From NCBI GenBank assembly GCA_016205905.1, contig JACQSP010000028.1, forward strand, positions 1 through 14,799: DNA of 14,799 nucleotides, written 5' to 3'. Position numbers and translations under genes: made by a program. The DNA is from Candidatus Woesearchaeota archaeon. Its GTDB lineage: Archaea; Nanobdellota; Nanobdellia; Woesearchaeales; DSVV01. Shown here in pieces: positions 7,155 to 14,299 of this stretch (the stretch's first letter is position 1; every line of letters begins with the position of its first letter). The notes under the pieces were generated by a model, which had not been told where the DNA came from, did not search any database, and worked only from the letters and a program-made list of their open reading frames with translations.

Positions 7155-8264
7155 TCAAAAACGCGAATCTATTGTTATTTGTCTCTTTTTACTAACCTGT
7201 TTGCCATTTGGTTCTAATAAATAGTCATTACCATCTACATTACAACCATATCTTTTAATGGCATCATAAATAAGATGGTTGCAAGGTGACTTCACGTCTA
7301 GACCTTCAGCTGAGACGCCATTTGCTTCTAAATATTGTGTAAAACCACTTATGCATTGTTGTGATAATGCACCAAATGTTTTTTCTTGTCCTTTGCCTAT
7401 AACATATTTAGTAGGAAATGATGCTGATTGCTGATATTGATGAAAATAATGTGCAGGTGATGGTTGTGCTTCAACTGTTTGTTCGTCTTTTTGTGGTGTT
7501 TGTGAATCAGAGTCATTTGTTGCGTTGAAAACAGTAGCATATAAATAAGTGCCAACTACAACAGCAGCAACACCCACTGTTGCTAAGATAAGACTACGTG
7601 GAACAATATCACCATGAAAGAAGCTGTCCTTTGCTTTTGTCTCTCTTGATGTTGGATTTAACATATCATATCTTTTTGCCTCTTCTCTTAGTTTGACATA
7701 ATCACCAGTATCTGGCCATAAAGAATGTGTTTTTAATAATCCTTCTGCTTCCAAAGCCGGTTTGAATAATTTATAATTAGCTTCTATATACTTAACTGCT
7801 TCAGATGTGCTTCTTAATCCGCCAATGTACCTTAGATTTCTTACAAATCTTCTTTGCTCAGTTACTATGTTTCGTATTTCAGAAGAGGTTAAAGATTGAT
7901 TGGTGGTATGTGACATAACTCTTTGTTCAAGAAATGCCTTTTTTTCTGCAAAAGGTACGTTATTCTCGTCAGTGGTGTAGATTAAATTATATGCTCTTTC
8001 CCTTGTTCTTACCATTTGAACACCGTCAGAATATTGTGCACCGTGTGGCTCACAATAAGAAGCAATTAATTTAAAGACTGGAAATTTTTCTGCATGCGGC
8101 AAAGCTGTAATACCTTCAAAATTATCTACAAGCTCTCGTAAAGTAGAATCTGCCTTTTGTTGCTCTGCTGGTTCCTGAGGAAAACCATTAGTGAACTGCA
8201 ATATAGCTGATTGAATTAAATCCTGTAAATTTGCTGGTGAACCACCTTCACTGCCTGCTATCAT
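7155..8264 (-). CDS. Bitopic membrane protein, paralogous C-terminal ectodomain
   Basis: A 369-aa protein of unknown function and the first gene of the predicted operon. Residues 1-220 are soluble, mostly helical by composition, and contain many charged residues; I recognise no catalytic motif. One transmembrane helix lies at about 224-246. Arg223 on its N-terminal side suggests that the N-terminus is cytoplasmic. A low-complexity polar linker (249-270) leads to a C-terminal domain (272-367) homologous to the ectodomain of the 177-aa protein downstream, with Cys at 304, 328 and 341 at matching places. The layout (cytoplasmic domain, one helix, external domain) would suit signalling across, or anchoring to, the membrane, but that is inference. 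N247 and N250 just outside the helix are in N-X-S/T sequons. The start is well supported: GGAGG lies nine bases before the ATG. Confidence 0.7.
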   Translation of the reverse strand: MIAGSEGGSPANLQDLIQSAILQFTNGFPQEPAEQQKADSTLRELVDNFEGITALPHAEKFPVFKLIASYCEPHGAQYSDGVQMVRTRERAYNLIYTTDENNVPFAEKKAFLEQRVMSHTTNQSLTSSEIRNIVTEQRRFVRNLRYIGGLRSTSEAVKYIEANYKLFKPALEAEGLLKTHSLWPDTGDYVKLREEAKRYDMLNPTSRETKAKDSFFHGDIVPRSLILATVGVAAVVVGTYLYATVFNATNDSDSQTPQKDEQTVEAQPSPAHYFHQYQQSASFPTKYVIGKGQEKTFGALSQQCISGFTQYLEANGVSAEGLDVKSPCNHLIYDAIKRYGCNVDGNDYLLEPNGKQVSKKRQITIDSRF

Positions 8265-8273
8265 GTATTTATG

Positions 8274-8278
8274 CCTCC
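8274..8278 (-). promoter_or_regulatory. GGAGG ribosome-binding site
   Basis: The minus strand reads TATAGGAGGCATAAATACATG, a full Shine-Dalgarno core nine bases before the ATG at 8264. A further GGGGG at 8314-8318 lies too far upstream to serve this start. Confidence 0.6.
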
Positions 8279-8331
8279 TATAATTAATATGATTCGTTTA
8301 ATTTGTTGAATTTCCCCCTTTTTAAGATAAA

Positions 8332-8386
8332 AAAAATGCCAACAATCTGCAACCTAAAAGTTGCAGTATTGACAGTTGGCATTTTT
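8332..8386. ncRNA. Nested hairpin, copy 1 of a tandem structured element
   Basis: A perfect 12-bp outer stem (8332-8343 with 8375-8386, core TGCCAAC/GTTGGCA) encloses an asymmetric internal loop and a 7-bp inner stem CTGCAAC/GTTGCAG (8347-8353 with 8360-8366), capped by CTAAAA. On the minus strand the outer stem runs into eight T (8329-8336), as in an intrinsic terminator. Copy 2 follows after two bases and keeps the same architecture. The strand is undecided. Confidence 0.6.
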
Positions 8387-8388
8387 AA

Positions 8389-8443
8389 ATTTGGAAAAGA
8401 CTTCATCTGTGACCTAAAGGTCACAGTATTCGCTTTTCCAAAT
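8389..8443. ncRNA. Nested hairpin, copy 2 of a tandem structured element
   Basis: An 11-bp outer stem (8389-8399 with 8433-8443, TTTGGAAAAG/CTTTTCCAAA) encloses an internal loop and an 8-bp inner stem CTGTGACC/GGTCACAG (8407-8414 with 8419-8426) with loop TAAA. Compared with copy 1, two inner pairs change on both sides (C-G to T-A and A-T to G-C), while AT-CTG on the left, TAAA in the loop and CAG-TATT on the right are unchanged. The outer stems are unrelated in sequence but both fully paired. Confidence 0.6.
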
Positions 8444-8506
8444 AAGATAATTAATGTTTGAATATACTGAAGTTAGGATATACGTAAAGCAGGAAATGCA
8501 ATGCCC

Positions 8507-8515
8507 TATTTAAAT
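8507..8515. promoter_or_regulatory. Palindromic TATA-like box between divergent genes
   Basis: TATTTAAAT reads as a TATA-like box on both strands. Used on the minus strand, it would start transcription near 8487 and place both nested hairpins in the 5' leader of the operon. Used on the plus strand, it would leave them outside. Assigned from sequence similarity only. Confidence 0.3.
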
Positions 8516-8632
8516 GTTTTGATTGTGTTGTTACTTTAGGATAGATAAGGTAAACGTGAATTTAGAGGTTGTGTGTTATTTAAGTGTGTTGTTTAATAAT
8601 CTTTTTAATTGTAAGAAATTCTCAACAAGAAA

Positions 8633-9916
8633 ATGAATGAAAGAATAAACAAAAAAGATGTTTGCATAATCGGCGCAGGCCCTGTTGGATGTTATACTGC
8701 CTCAGAGCTGGCTAAAAAAGGATTTAACGTCGAGGTTTTTGAGGAGCATGCTGAGATAGGAAAGCCAATTGCATGCACTGGACTGGTAACAGAGAGCATC
8801 AAAGAGATTATGCAGATAAAAAAAGAGTTTCTCGCCAATGAAATAAAACATGCTGAGATATTCTGCGGGAATACTTCTGTAAAAATAAAGCTAAATGAAT
8901 ATGTTCTTGACAGGTATAAATTTGACAATTACCTCGCTGAAAGTGCAAAAGATAATGGCGCAAAAATATTTACCAGCCACAGGTTTATTGGCCTTGAGAA
9001 AAATGAGATTTTAATAAAACCCCTTAACAGAAGACTAAAATTCAATGAAGACAAAGTGGATGGTAATGTGAAAAGAAGAATGGGCGGGGATGTAGAAAAA
9101 AATGCAAAAAAAAATGATGAAAAAGAAATGATGAGAATAAAAACACAGCATTTAATAGGATCTGACGGACCATCCAGCCTCATCGGAAAAATTATTAATC
9201 CTGAAAAGCAGCTGAAACATTATGTCGGCAAACAAATGACATTTAAAGGAAATTTTGAAAAAGATACAATTAACATTTTTTTAGGCGACATTTGCCCTAA
9301 TTTTTTTGGGTGGGTTGTTCCAGAAAGTGAGGAAACTGCCAGAGTTGGTGTTGCATCTGAACAGCCAAACCAATATTTTGAGATGTTTGCCAATGCGTTA
9401 ATAAAAAAGGATATTATTAAAGAGAAGATTAGCCTACAAGCAGGGCCAATACCTTTTTTTGATTCAGATTATAAAGTGTACAAACAATTAAGAATTGAAA
9501 AAGATGATAGTAATAATAATAATACAAATTATTCCCAAATAGAATCATCTCAATCTGCAAATGCCTATTATTATATAGTTGGTGATGCAGCAGGGCATGT
9601 AAAAGCAACAACCGGCGGAGGCATTGTTCCTGGACTAAGATGCGCAAAGATATTGGCAGAGTCAATTGCAGAAGGCAATAATTATGAAAATGAAATAAAA
9701 AAAGTTAAGCGGGAGCTTAAAATCCATTCTATGTTAAGGAATCTTTTAAACAGGTTCTCTGAGAAAGATTATTTGGAATTGTTGCGGTCATTGGATAATA
9801 ATGGTGTAAAAAATATTTTAGAAAAGCATAGCAGAGACAGCAGCATAAAATTACTGACAAAATTATTTTTCAGCGAGCCACGGCTGGCTAAGTTTGTTTT
9901 GAAGGCAATTTGGTGA
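8633..9916 (+). CDS. Geranylgeranyl-reductase-family FAD-dependent oxidoreductase
   Basis: A 427-aa flavoprotein of the geranylgeranyl reductase family, whose archaeal members saturate isoprenoid chains of membrane lipids and, in Haloferax, of dolichyl phosphate. Visible motifs are the N-terminal Rossmann GAGPVG (14-19), a PIACTG segment (45-50) near the substrate side, GSDGPSS (176-182) and the FAD-binding GDAAG (317-321) followed by ATTGGGI (325-331). The tail (about 350-427) is helical. Two stretches look like insertions: a Lys/Asp/Glu-rich block (about 133-170) and an Asn/Ser-rich block (about 289-310) just before GDAAG. These make the protein somewhat longer than usual family members (about 390-410 aa). 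No Shine-Dalgarno precedes the ATG, and an AT-rich TATA-like stretch (8601-8609) lies about 28 bases upstream, so the mRNA may be leaderless. The substrate could be archaeol precursors or the polyprenyl carrier used by AglB; the sequence cannot decide. Confidence 0.85.
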   Translation: MNERINKKDVCIIGAGPVGCYTASELAKKGFNVEVFEEHAEIGKPIACTGLVTESIKEIMQIKKEFLANEIKHAEIFCGNTSVKIKLNEYVLDRYKFDNYLAESAKDNGAKIFTSHRFIGLEKNEILIKPLNRRLKFNEDKVDGNVKRRMGGDVEKNAKKNDEKEMMRIKTQHLIGSDGPSSLIGKIINPEKQLKHYVGKQMTFKGNFEKDTINIFLGDICPNFFGWVVPESEETARVGVASEQPNQYFEMFANALIKKDIIKEKISLQAGPIPFFDSDYKVYKQLRIEKDDSNNNNTNYSQIESSQSANAYYYIVGDAAGHVKATTGGGIVPGLRCAKILAESIAEGNNYENEIKKVKRELKIHSMLRNLLNRFSEKDYLELLRSLDNNGVKNILEKHSRDSSIKLLTKLFFSEPRLAKFVLKAIW

Positions 9917-9940
9917 TTTTTTGTTATTTAATTTTTCATT
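9917..9940 (+). terminator. T-rich tract after the reductase gene
   Basis: T6, GTTATTTAA and T5 follow directly after the TGA stop at 9914-9916. This is a typical archaeal T-tract termination region. Confidence 0.45.
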
Positions 9941-9970
9941 TTCACAAATTTGGTTTTATACAATGATTTC

Positions 9971-10001
9971 AAAAAACTTTAAAAAGAAAAAACTTTAAAA
10001 A
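9971..10001 (+). promoter_or_regulatory. Tandem TATA-like direct repeat
   Basis: The 15-base string AAAAAACTTTAAAAA occurs twice, at 9971-9985 and 9987-10001, separated by a single G. Each copy carries TTTAAAAA (9978-9985 and 9994-10001) with an A-rich, BRE-like upstream side. Transcription from the first copy would begin near 10006, exactly where the GTGGGACG hairpin starts. Confidence 0.4.
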
Positions 10002-10005
10002 ATTC

Positions 10006-10126
10006 GTGGGACGGTGGACTGCGTCCCACAAACGGGTTGTGAGCAGAACTTATTGTGTGTGGAGAGCAATAATGTATTGTATAGCAACGGCACTAACTTT
10101 TTATAATTTATAATGCCGTTGCTATA
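10006..10126 (+). ncRNA. Candidate small structured RNA
   Basis: Three hairpins occur in 121 bases: GTGGGACG/CGTCCCAC (10006-10013 with 10022-10029, 8 bp); TTATTG/CAATAA (10050-10055 with 10067-10072); and a 13-bp perfect stem (10080-10092 with 10114-10126, core AGCAACGGCA) with an AT-rich loop containing five T. A competing stem CACAA/TTGTG (10027-10031 with 10037-10041) is possible. The GC-rich stems stand out from the AT-rich surroundings and a TATA-like repeat lies at the right distance upstream. I do not recognise an RNA family. The last hairpin could instead be a terminator. Confidence 0.4.
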
Positions 10127-10329
10127 TACGAGGCACTAGACTAAATTGACAATTATTTAGTTCCTCCACTATATTTAATATTATGCATGACATTATAATT
10201 TCATGTTTCCAAATAAATCATAATATTTATATATGTTATAAAATTTTGACAATAAATGCTGGGAAGAGTTAGAAGTATATACACTAAAAGACCAAAATAA
10301 AATATATTAAATTTTATATTAATTGTTAG

Positions 10330-10334
10330 AGGGG
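10330..10334 (+). promoter_or_regulatory. Ribosome-binding site of aglB
   Basis: GAGGGG starting at 10329 lies eight bases before the ATG at 10343 (GAGGGGTTTTATACATG). It supports this start over a second in-frame ATG at 10352. Confidence 0.6.
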
Positions 10335-10342
10335 TTTTATAC

Positions 10343-13300
10343 ATGGGAGAGATGAACGAAGAAAAAGGTGTTGAGAGCAAGAGCACAGACAAGAATGAAG
10401 AATATTCTATTGACTTAAAAAAAGCGTTTAATGTAAAAAATATTTACAATAAAATTAAAGATTCCTTTTCTGGAAAAAAAGAAGGTAAAGACGAACAAGA
10501 TGATGGCCAACGTGAAAAAAATAAGGGGATTTCTACAATAGAGTTCATAAAAAAGAATAAAACATTTTTCCTAATTTTAATACCAATTATTCTTAGTATT
10601 TTTCTTAGGCTGCAGCCAGCATTTATGCCTGTGGCAGATGACTGGGGGAGAAACAATGTAAATAATTATTATAAAAGCCAAATTGGGCAGCAGATTAACC
10701 AGCAATATCCAAATCTACCGGAAGCAAACAGAAATGCTTTGATTGAAGATGAATTTAAACGATTTCTTGCGCAAAATGAAGATACAATGAACCAGCAGGC
10801 AGAAATGAGCGCTAAACAATTAAGAGCGCAGTTTCAGGACGAAACAGGACAGGTTTATCTGCATGAAATTGATCCATGGTCATGGTACAGAGATGCTAGA
10901 AATTATATTGAGCATGGATATGATATGGATGTTAAGATTAATGGCTTGTATTTTGACAATCATCGCTTAGCGCCTCTGTTAGAAGATGATATTAAAAATA
11001 AGCAAGGCAGCAGCACTTCTAAGATACAATGGTTACATGTTACTGCAGAAGTTTACTTGTACAAATTTGTCAATTTATTTTCTGATGTACCTTTGAGAAC
11101 TGTTGCGTTTTATATTCCAGTTATAATGTATACATTAGGCATAATTCCAGCATATTTCCTTGTAAGAAAGATTGCAGGAGATTTAGGTGGAGTAATGGCA
11201 GGCATATTTTTAGCAATAAACCCGTTTGCTCTGTCAAGGACTGCTGCTGGATTTTCAGACACAGACTCTTATAACATTCTGTTTCCACTATTAATATTCT
11301 TGTTCTTAATCCTTGCAATTGAATATGAAGATATCAAAAAAAGAATTGCTTTTTGTGCATTATGCGGCTTGTCAATGGGATTATATGCTTACGCATGGGG
11401 TGGCTGGATGTTTATTGTAAATTTCTGCATCTTTTTAATAATAGGGATTATTGCTTTCCGAATAATTAAGATGATTTTCCACAAAAGATTCGTGTTCAAA
11501 GATATTCGAGGATTAATTATAGTATTAATTTTAGTCTTAATATTTGGTGGGATTGGAACAAGTTTGTTTAACAAGTTCCATGAGTTTAAAGATGCCCCTA
11601 AAGCATTAGTGATGTTTTTAGAATTAAAAGATGTCGCAGTAAAAGATATATGGCCTAATGTTTTCACAACAGTTGCTGAATTAAATCCCGGTGATGTTGG
11701 CACAATATTCCAGACTGTCGGCGGTAAATTGCTTGTATTCTTCACACTACTCGGGATAATGCTATCATTTTATGTTAATAAGGATATTGAAACTGAAGAT
11801 TTGTTCATACTTGGCGGCTCAACTATTTGGTTTGCATTAATGATTTATTTTAGAGATTCTTTCAGTTCTGTTGCTACTTTTGTTTTCTTGCTAAGTATTC
11901 CTGTTATTGTCAAATTCATATTTGTCTTGTTCTGGGAAGAAAAAATGAGAAAAAGAAAAGACGACAAGTATGAAGAATATGTAGAATACAATATACTTTA
12001 TCCATTATTATTTTCAATTTATTTGTTTGGGACAATGTTCTCAGTAAGCAGAGGAGTAAGGTTCAGCCTGCTGCTTGTGCCTGCTTATGCAATCTGTCTT
12101 GGAACGTTTACAGGCATTATTGTAAGAAAATTAACAAATCTTCTCTCAAAAACAATTAATTTAAACAAAACTTTAAGTTATGCAATTTTAATTGTGTTCA
12201 TAGCTATACTGCTGCTTAAACCCATAAGTGCAGCCAACCAAGTTGCGAGAAATGAAATACCTTTAATTAATGATCAATGGTATGAAGCATTGACAAAAAT
12301 AAAAGAAGATTCTAACAAGACAGCAATAATTAATTCATGGTGGGACTTTGGACATTGGTTCAAAGCCATAGCAGACAGAGGAGTTACTTTAGACGGCGGT
12401 GGTCAAGATAAACCACAAGCACATTGGCTAGGAAAATTAATGCTTGCTAAAACAGAAGAAGAGTCTGTAGGTGTATTAAGATTATTAGTTTGCGGCAAAA
12501 ACTATCCCTATGACAGGTTAAACAAGATTTTTGGCGATGGTGTAAAAGCAAAAGAACTGCTTGACCAAATAATACTTGTCGATAAAGAAAGAGCAAGAGA
12601 AATGCTAGAAGAGAATAATATTTCTGAAGATGACATTAATTATTTACTCAGCAGAACCCATTGTGACCCACCACAAGATTATTTTATAACGTCAGAAGAT
12701 ATGGTATCTAAATCTGGTGTATGGGGCCATTTTGGCTCTTGGGATTTTAAGAAATCTAGTATGTACAGCAAAGTTCAGGATAAAAATAAGGATGATGGAA
12801 TAAAAATTCTTAAAGAAGAGTTTAACTTATCAGATGAAGATGCTAAACAATATTATGGTGAAATAAAAACAACGCCTGCAGATCAATGGGTTGCAACATG
12901 GCCTGGTTATGTAAGAGGAAAGCCTGTTGGTTGCACCAAAGTAAAGATTAATGGTACAGAAATAAAAGATAAGATAGAATGTCCTGTACCAATATCCAAT
13001 CAAGTAACGAAGCTAGAAATTAATCTTAAGAACAAAGATGCTTTTATCGGTGGAAATCTTGGAAAGAATAATGAAAAATTTTATCTTAATGAATTATATA
13101 TTCCAACCAAAGAAGGATTTGAATTGATTCATGGAAAAGATGAACTTACTAAAATAGGCATTTCAGGAACATTAATTCCTACACAAGACGGCAATTATGA
13201 AATTGTATTATCACATCCACTGCATGCAGGAAGTATATTTACAAAATTATTTTATGCTGAAGGCCATGGATTAAAACATTTCAAAAAGTTTTATGATGTG

Positions 13301-13441
13301 ACAGATGTAACAGGAGCAAGGATAATTGTATGGAAGATTGACTGGGAAGGAAAAGAAATGAATGAGCCATACAAAGCATTCTTTGATAATCTTGAAGAAA
13401 ATATCAATAAAGGAAGTGTTGGGACACAAGGGACACAGTAA
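10343..13441 (+). CDS. aglB: Archaeal oligosaccharyltransferase AglB (STT3 family)
   Basis: A 1032-aa membrane enzyme that transfers a polyprenyl-linked oligosaccharide to Asn of N-X-S/T on the outer face of the membrane. A charged cytoplasmic extension (1-70) precedes the first helix (about 74-90), and about a dozen hydrophobic segments run to residue 630. The globular C-terminal domain follows. All key motifs are present: the first acidic loop motif DPWSWYRDA (D177), the second motif SDTDSYN (D306, D308), the TIXE/SVSE-type TVAEL (443-447), the sequon-binding WWDFG (666-670, normally WWDYG), and MVSKSGVW (787-794), a form of the DK/MI helix motif. The loop between the first helix and D177 is about 85 residues, roughly 60 more than in textbook AglB proteins, and is Gln/Asn-rich and helical. 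The downstream GT2 and DUF2304 genes fit a glycosylation cluster. Confidence 0.93.
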   Translation: MGEMNEEKGVESKSTDKNEEYSIDLKKAFNVKNIYNKIKDSFSGKKEGKDEQDDGQREKNKGISTIEFIKKNKTFFLILIPIILSIFLRLQPAFMPVADDWGRNNVNNYYKSQIGQQINQQYPNLPEANRNALIEDEFKRFLAQNEDTMNQQAEMSAKQLRAQFQDETGQVYLHEIDPWSWYRDARNYIEHGYDMDVKINGLYFDNHRLAPLLEDDIKNKQGSSTSKIQWLHVTAEVYLYKFVNLFSDVPLRTVAFYIPVIMYTLGIIPAYFLVRKIAGDLGGVMAGIFLAINPFALSRTAAGFSDTDSYNILFPLLIFLFLILAIEYEDIKKRIAFCALCGLSMGLYAYAWGGWMFIVNFCIFLIIGIIAFRIIKMIFHKRFVFKDIRGLIIVLILVLIFGGIGTSLFNKFHEFKDAPKALVMFLELKDVAVKDIWPNVFTTVAELNPGDVGTIFQTVGGKLLVFFTLLGIMLSFYVNKDIETEDLFILGGSTIWFALMIYFRDSFSSVATFVFLLSIPVIVKFIFVLFWEEKMRKRKDDKYEEYVEYNILYPLLFSIYLFGTMFSVSRGVRFSLLLVPAYAICLGTFTGIIVRKLTNLLSKTINLNKTLSYAILIVFIAILLLKPISAANQVARNEIPLINDQWYEALTKIKEDSNKTAIINSWWDFGHWFKAIADRGVTLDGGGQDKPQAHWLGKLMLAKTEEESVGVLRLLVCGKNYPYDRLNKIFGDGVKAKELLDQIILVDKERAREMLEENNISEDDINYLLSRTHCDPPQDYFITSEDMVSKSGVWGHFGSWDFKKSSMYSKVQDKNKDDGIKILKEEFNLSDEDAKQYYGEIKTTPADQWVATWPGYVRGKPVGCTKVKINGTEIKDKIECPVPISNQVTKLEINLKNKDAFIGGNLGKNNEKFYLNELYIPTKEGFELIHGKDELTKIGISGTLIPTQDGNYEIVLSHPLHAGSIFTKLFYAEGHGLKHFKKFYDVTDVTGARIIVWKIDWEGKEMNEPYKAFFDNLEENINKGSVGTQGTQ

Positions 13442-13525
13442 AAAGATTAAATATGGAGAAGAGACCTGATAAAACTAATAATAATTATAATCATGTATGA
13501 TAAAGCTAGTTAACAAGTTGAAGAT

Positions 13526-14212
13526 ATGACAAACGCAGAGAATATAAACCTAAAGGAAGACGTATGTATCATAATTCCAATTCATAACGAAGAGATAAAT
13601 ATACAAAAGGTTATTTTTAAATGCAAAAAGTATGTTAGAAATGTTATTGTCGTAGACGATGGCTCAACTGACAAGAGTTATAATATTGCGGAAAACAGCG
13701 GAGTGATTATATTAAGGCATATTGTAAACTTAGGCAAGGGTGCAGCATTAAAGACTGGATGCGATTATGCTATTAGGAGCAATGCAAAAATTCTCGTTTT
13801 TATTGACGGAGATGGACAACACGACGCAGATATGATACCTTTCTTTATTGAAAAATTAAAAGAGTGCGATATTGCTATTGGCGTTAGGAAATTCAACAAA
13901 AAAATGCCATTTGTTATGAAATTTGGCAATAATTTCATTAACTTTATAATTAATTTGCTGTTTCATGTTAAGATAAGCGACAGCCAGTCCGGCTATAGAG
14001 CCGTATGGGCAGACAAATACAGACAAATCAGGTGGAAAGCACAAGATTACAGTATGGAAAGCGAGATGATTGCAAATATTGGCAAACATAGATTAAGATA
14101 TTCACAAGTGCCAATACCAACAATATACAATGACGAATATAAAGGAACTACTGTTGTCGACGGCTTTAGAATAGTATATAACATCATTAAATGGAAGCTT
14201 GCTGGCCTGTGA
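13526..14212 (+). CDS. GT2 glycosyltransferase, dolichyl-phosphate sugar synthase-like
   Basis: A 228-aa soluble GT-A fold enzyme related to dolichyl-phosphate mannose/glucose synthases, which move a sugar from a nucleotide donor to polyprenyl phosphate. Motifs in order: IIIPIHNEE (15-23), VVDDGSTDKS (42-51), NLGKGAAL (68-75), the metal- and donor-binding DGDGQHDAD (94-102), SDSQSGYRA (151-159) and the acidic SMESEM (176-181). No membrane helices follow the catalytic domain, so it is the short DPM1-type form acting at the cytoplasmic face. The gene lies 84 bases after aglB on the same strand and 87 bases before a DUF2304 gene, a frequent partner of such enzymes. It could charge the lipid carrier for AglB. 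No clear Shine-Dalgarno precedes the ATG. Donor sugar and exact product cannot be read from the sequence. Confidence 0.88.
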   Translation: MTNAENINLKEDVCIIIPIHNEEINIQKVIFKCKKYVRNVIVVDDGSTDKSYNIAENSGVIILRHIVNLGKGAALKTGCDYAIRSNAKILVFIDGDGQHDADMIPFFIEKLKECDIAIGVRKFNKKMPFVMKFGNNFINFIINLLFHVKISDSQSGYRAVWADKYRQIRWKAQDYSMESEMIANIGKHRLRYSQVPIPTIYNDEYKGTTVVDGFRIVYNIIKWKLAGL

Positions 14213-14299
14213 ATTAATAGTTTAAACGTTGAGATTATAGAACTAGAGAAAATTCACTAAGGACATATTAGTATCAGTTAATCGCTTAAAGGTGTAAAT

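Larger units (their letters stand above)
8265..8632. other. Divergent intergenic region
   Basis: This 368-bp spacer sits between the starts of two divergent genes. It holds two nested hairpins (8332-8386 and 8389-8443), described separately, and a palindromic TATA-like TATTTAAAT at 8507-8515 that could serve either strand. A minus-strand TATA-like CTTAAAAAG at about 8319-8327 is an alternative promoter for the minus operon. The stretch 8444-8632 has no gene, tRNA or clear fold. Confidence 0.5.
9917..10342. other. Intergenic region before the oligosaccharyltransferase gene
   Basis: A 426-bp spacer with no supportable protein gene. In order it holds the T-rich end of the reductase gene, a tandem TATA-like repeat (9971-10001), a cluster of hairpins (10006-10126), a weaker hairpin ACTAAAT/ATTTAGT (10140-10146 with 10155-10161), and an extremely AT-rich stretch (about 10195-10330) that should contain the promoter of the next gene; TATTTATATA near 10222 is one candidate. 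Confidence 0.5.

Noticed and set aside
8332..8443. CRISPR repeats or an IS200/IS605-type element end
   Set aside because: The two hairpin units differ in stem sequence, there are no spacers of constant size, and no transposase or Cas gene is present.
8444..8632. tRNA or other known RNA gene before the reductase
   Set aside because: No cloverleaf, no GTTC-type T-loop and no convincing stems could be found.
10201..10392. A 63-codon minus-strand open frame across the aglB start
   Set aside because: It overlaps the well-supported start of aglB, lies in an AT-rich promoter region and resembles no protein I recognise.
13453..13500. A 15-codon open frame between aglB and the GT2 gene
   Set aside because: Too short, no ribosome-binding site, Asn-rich because of AAT repeats; nothing supports translation.
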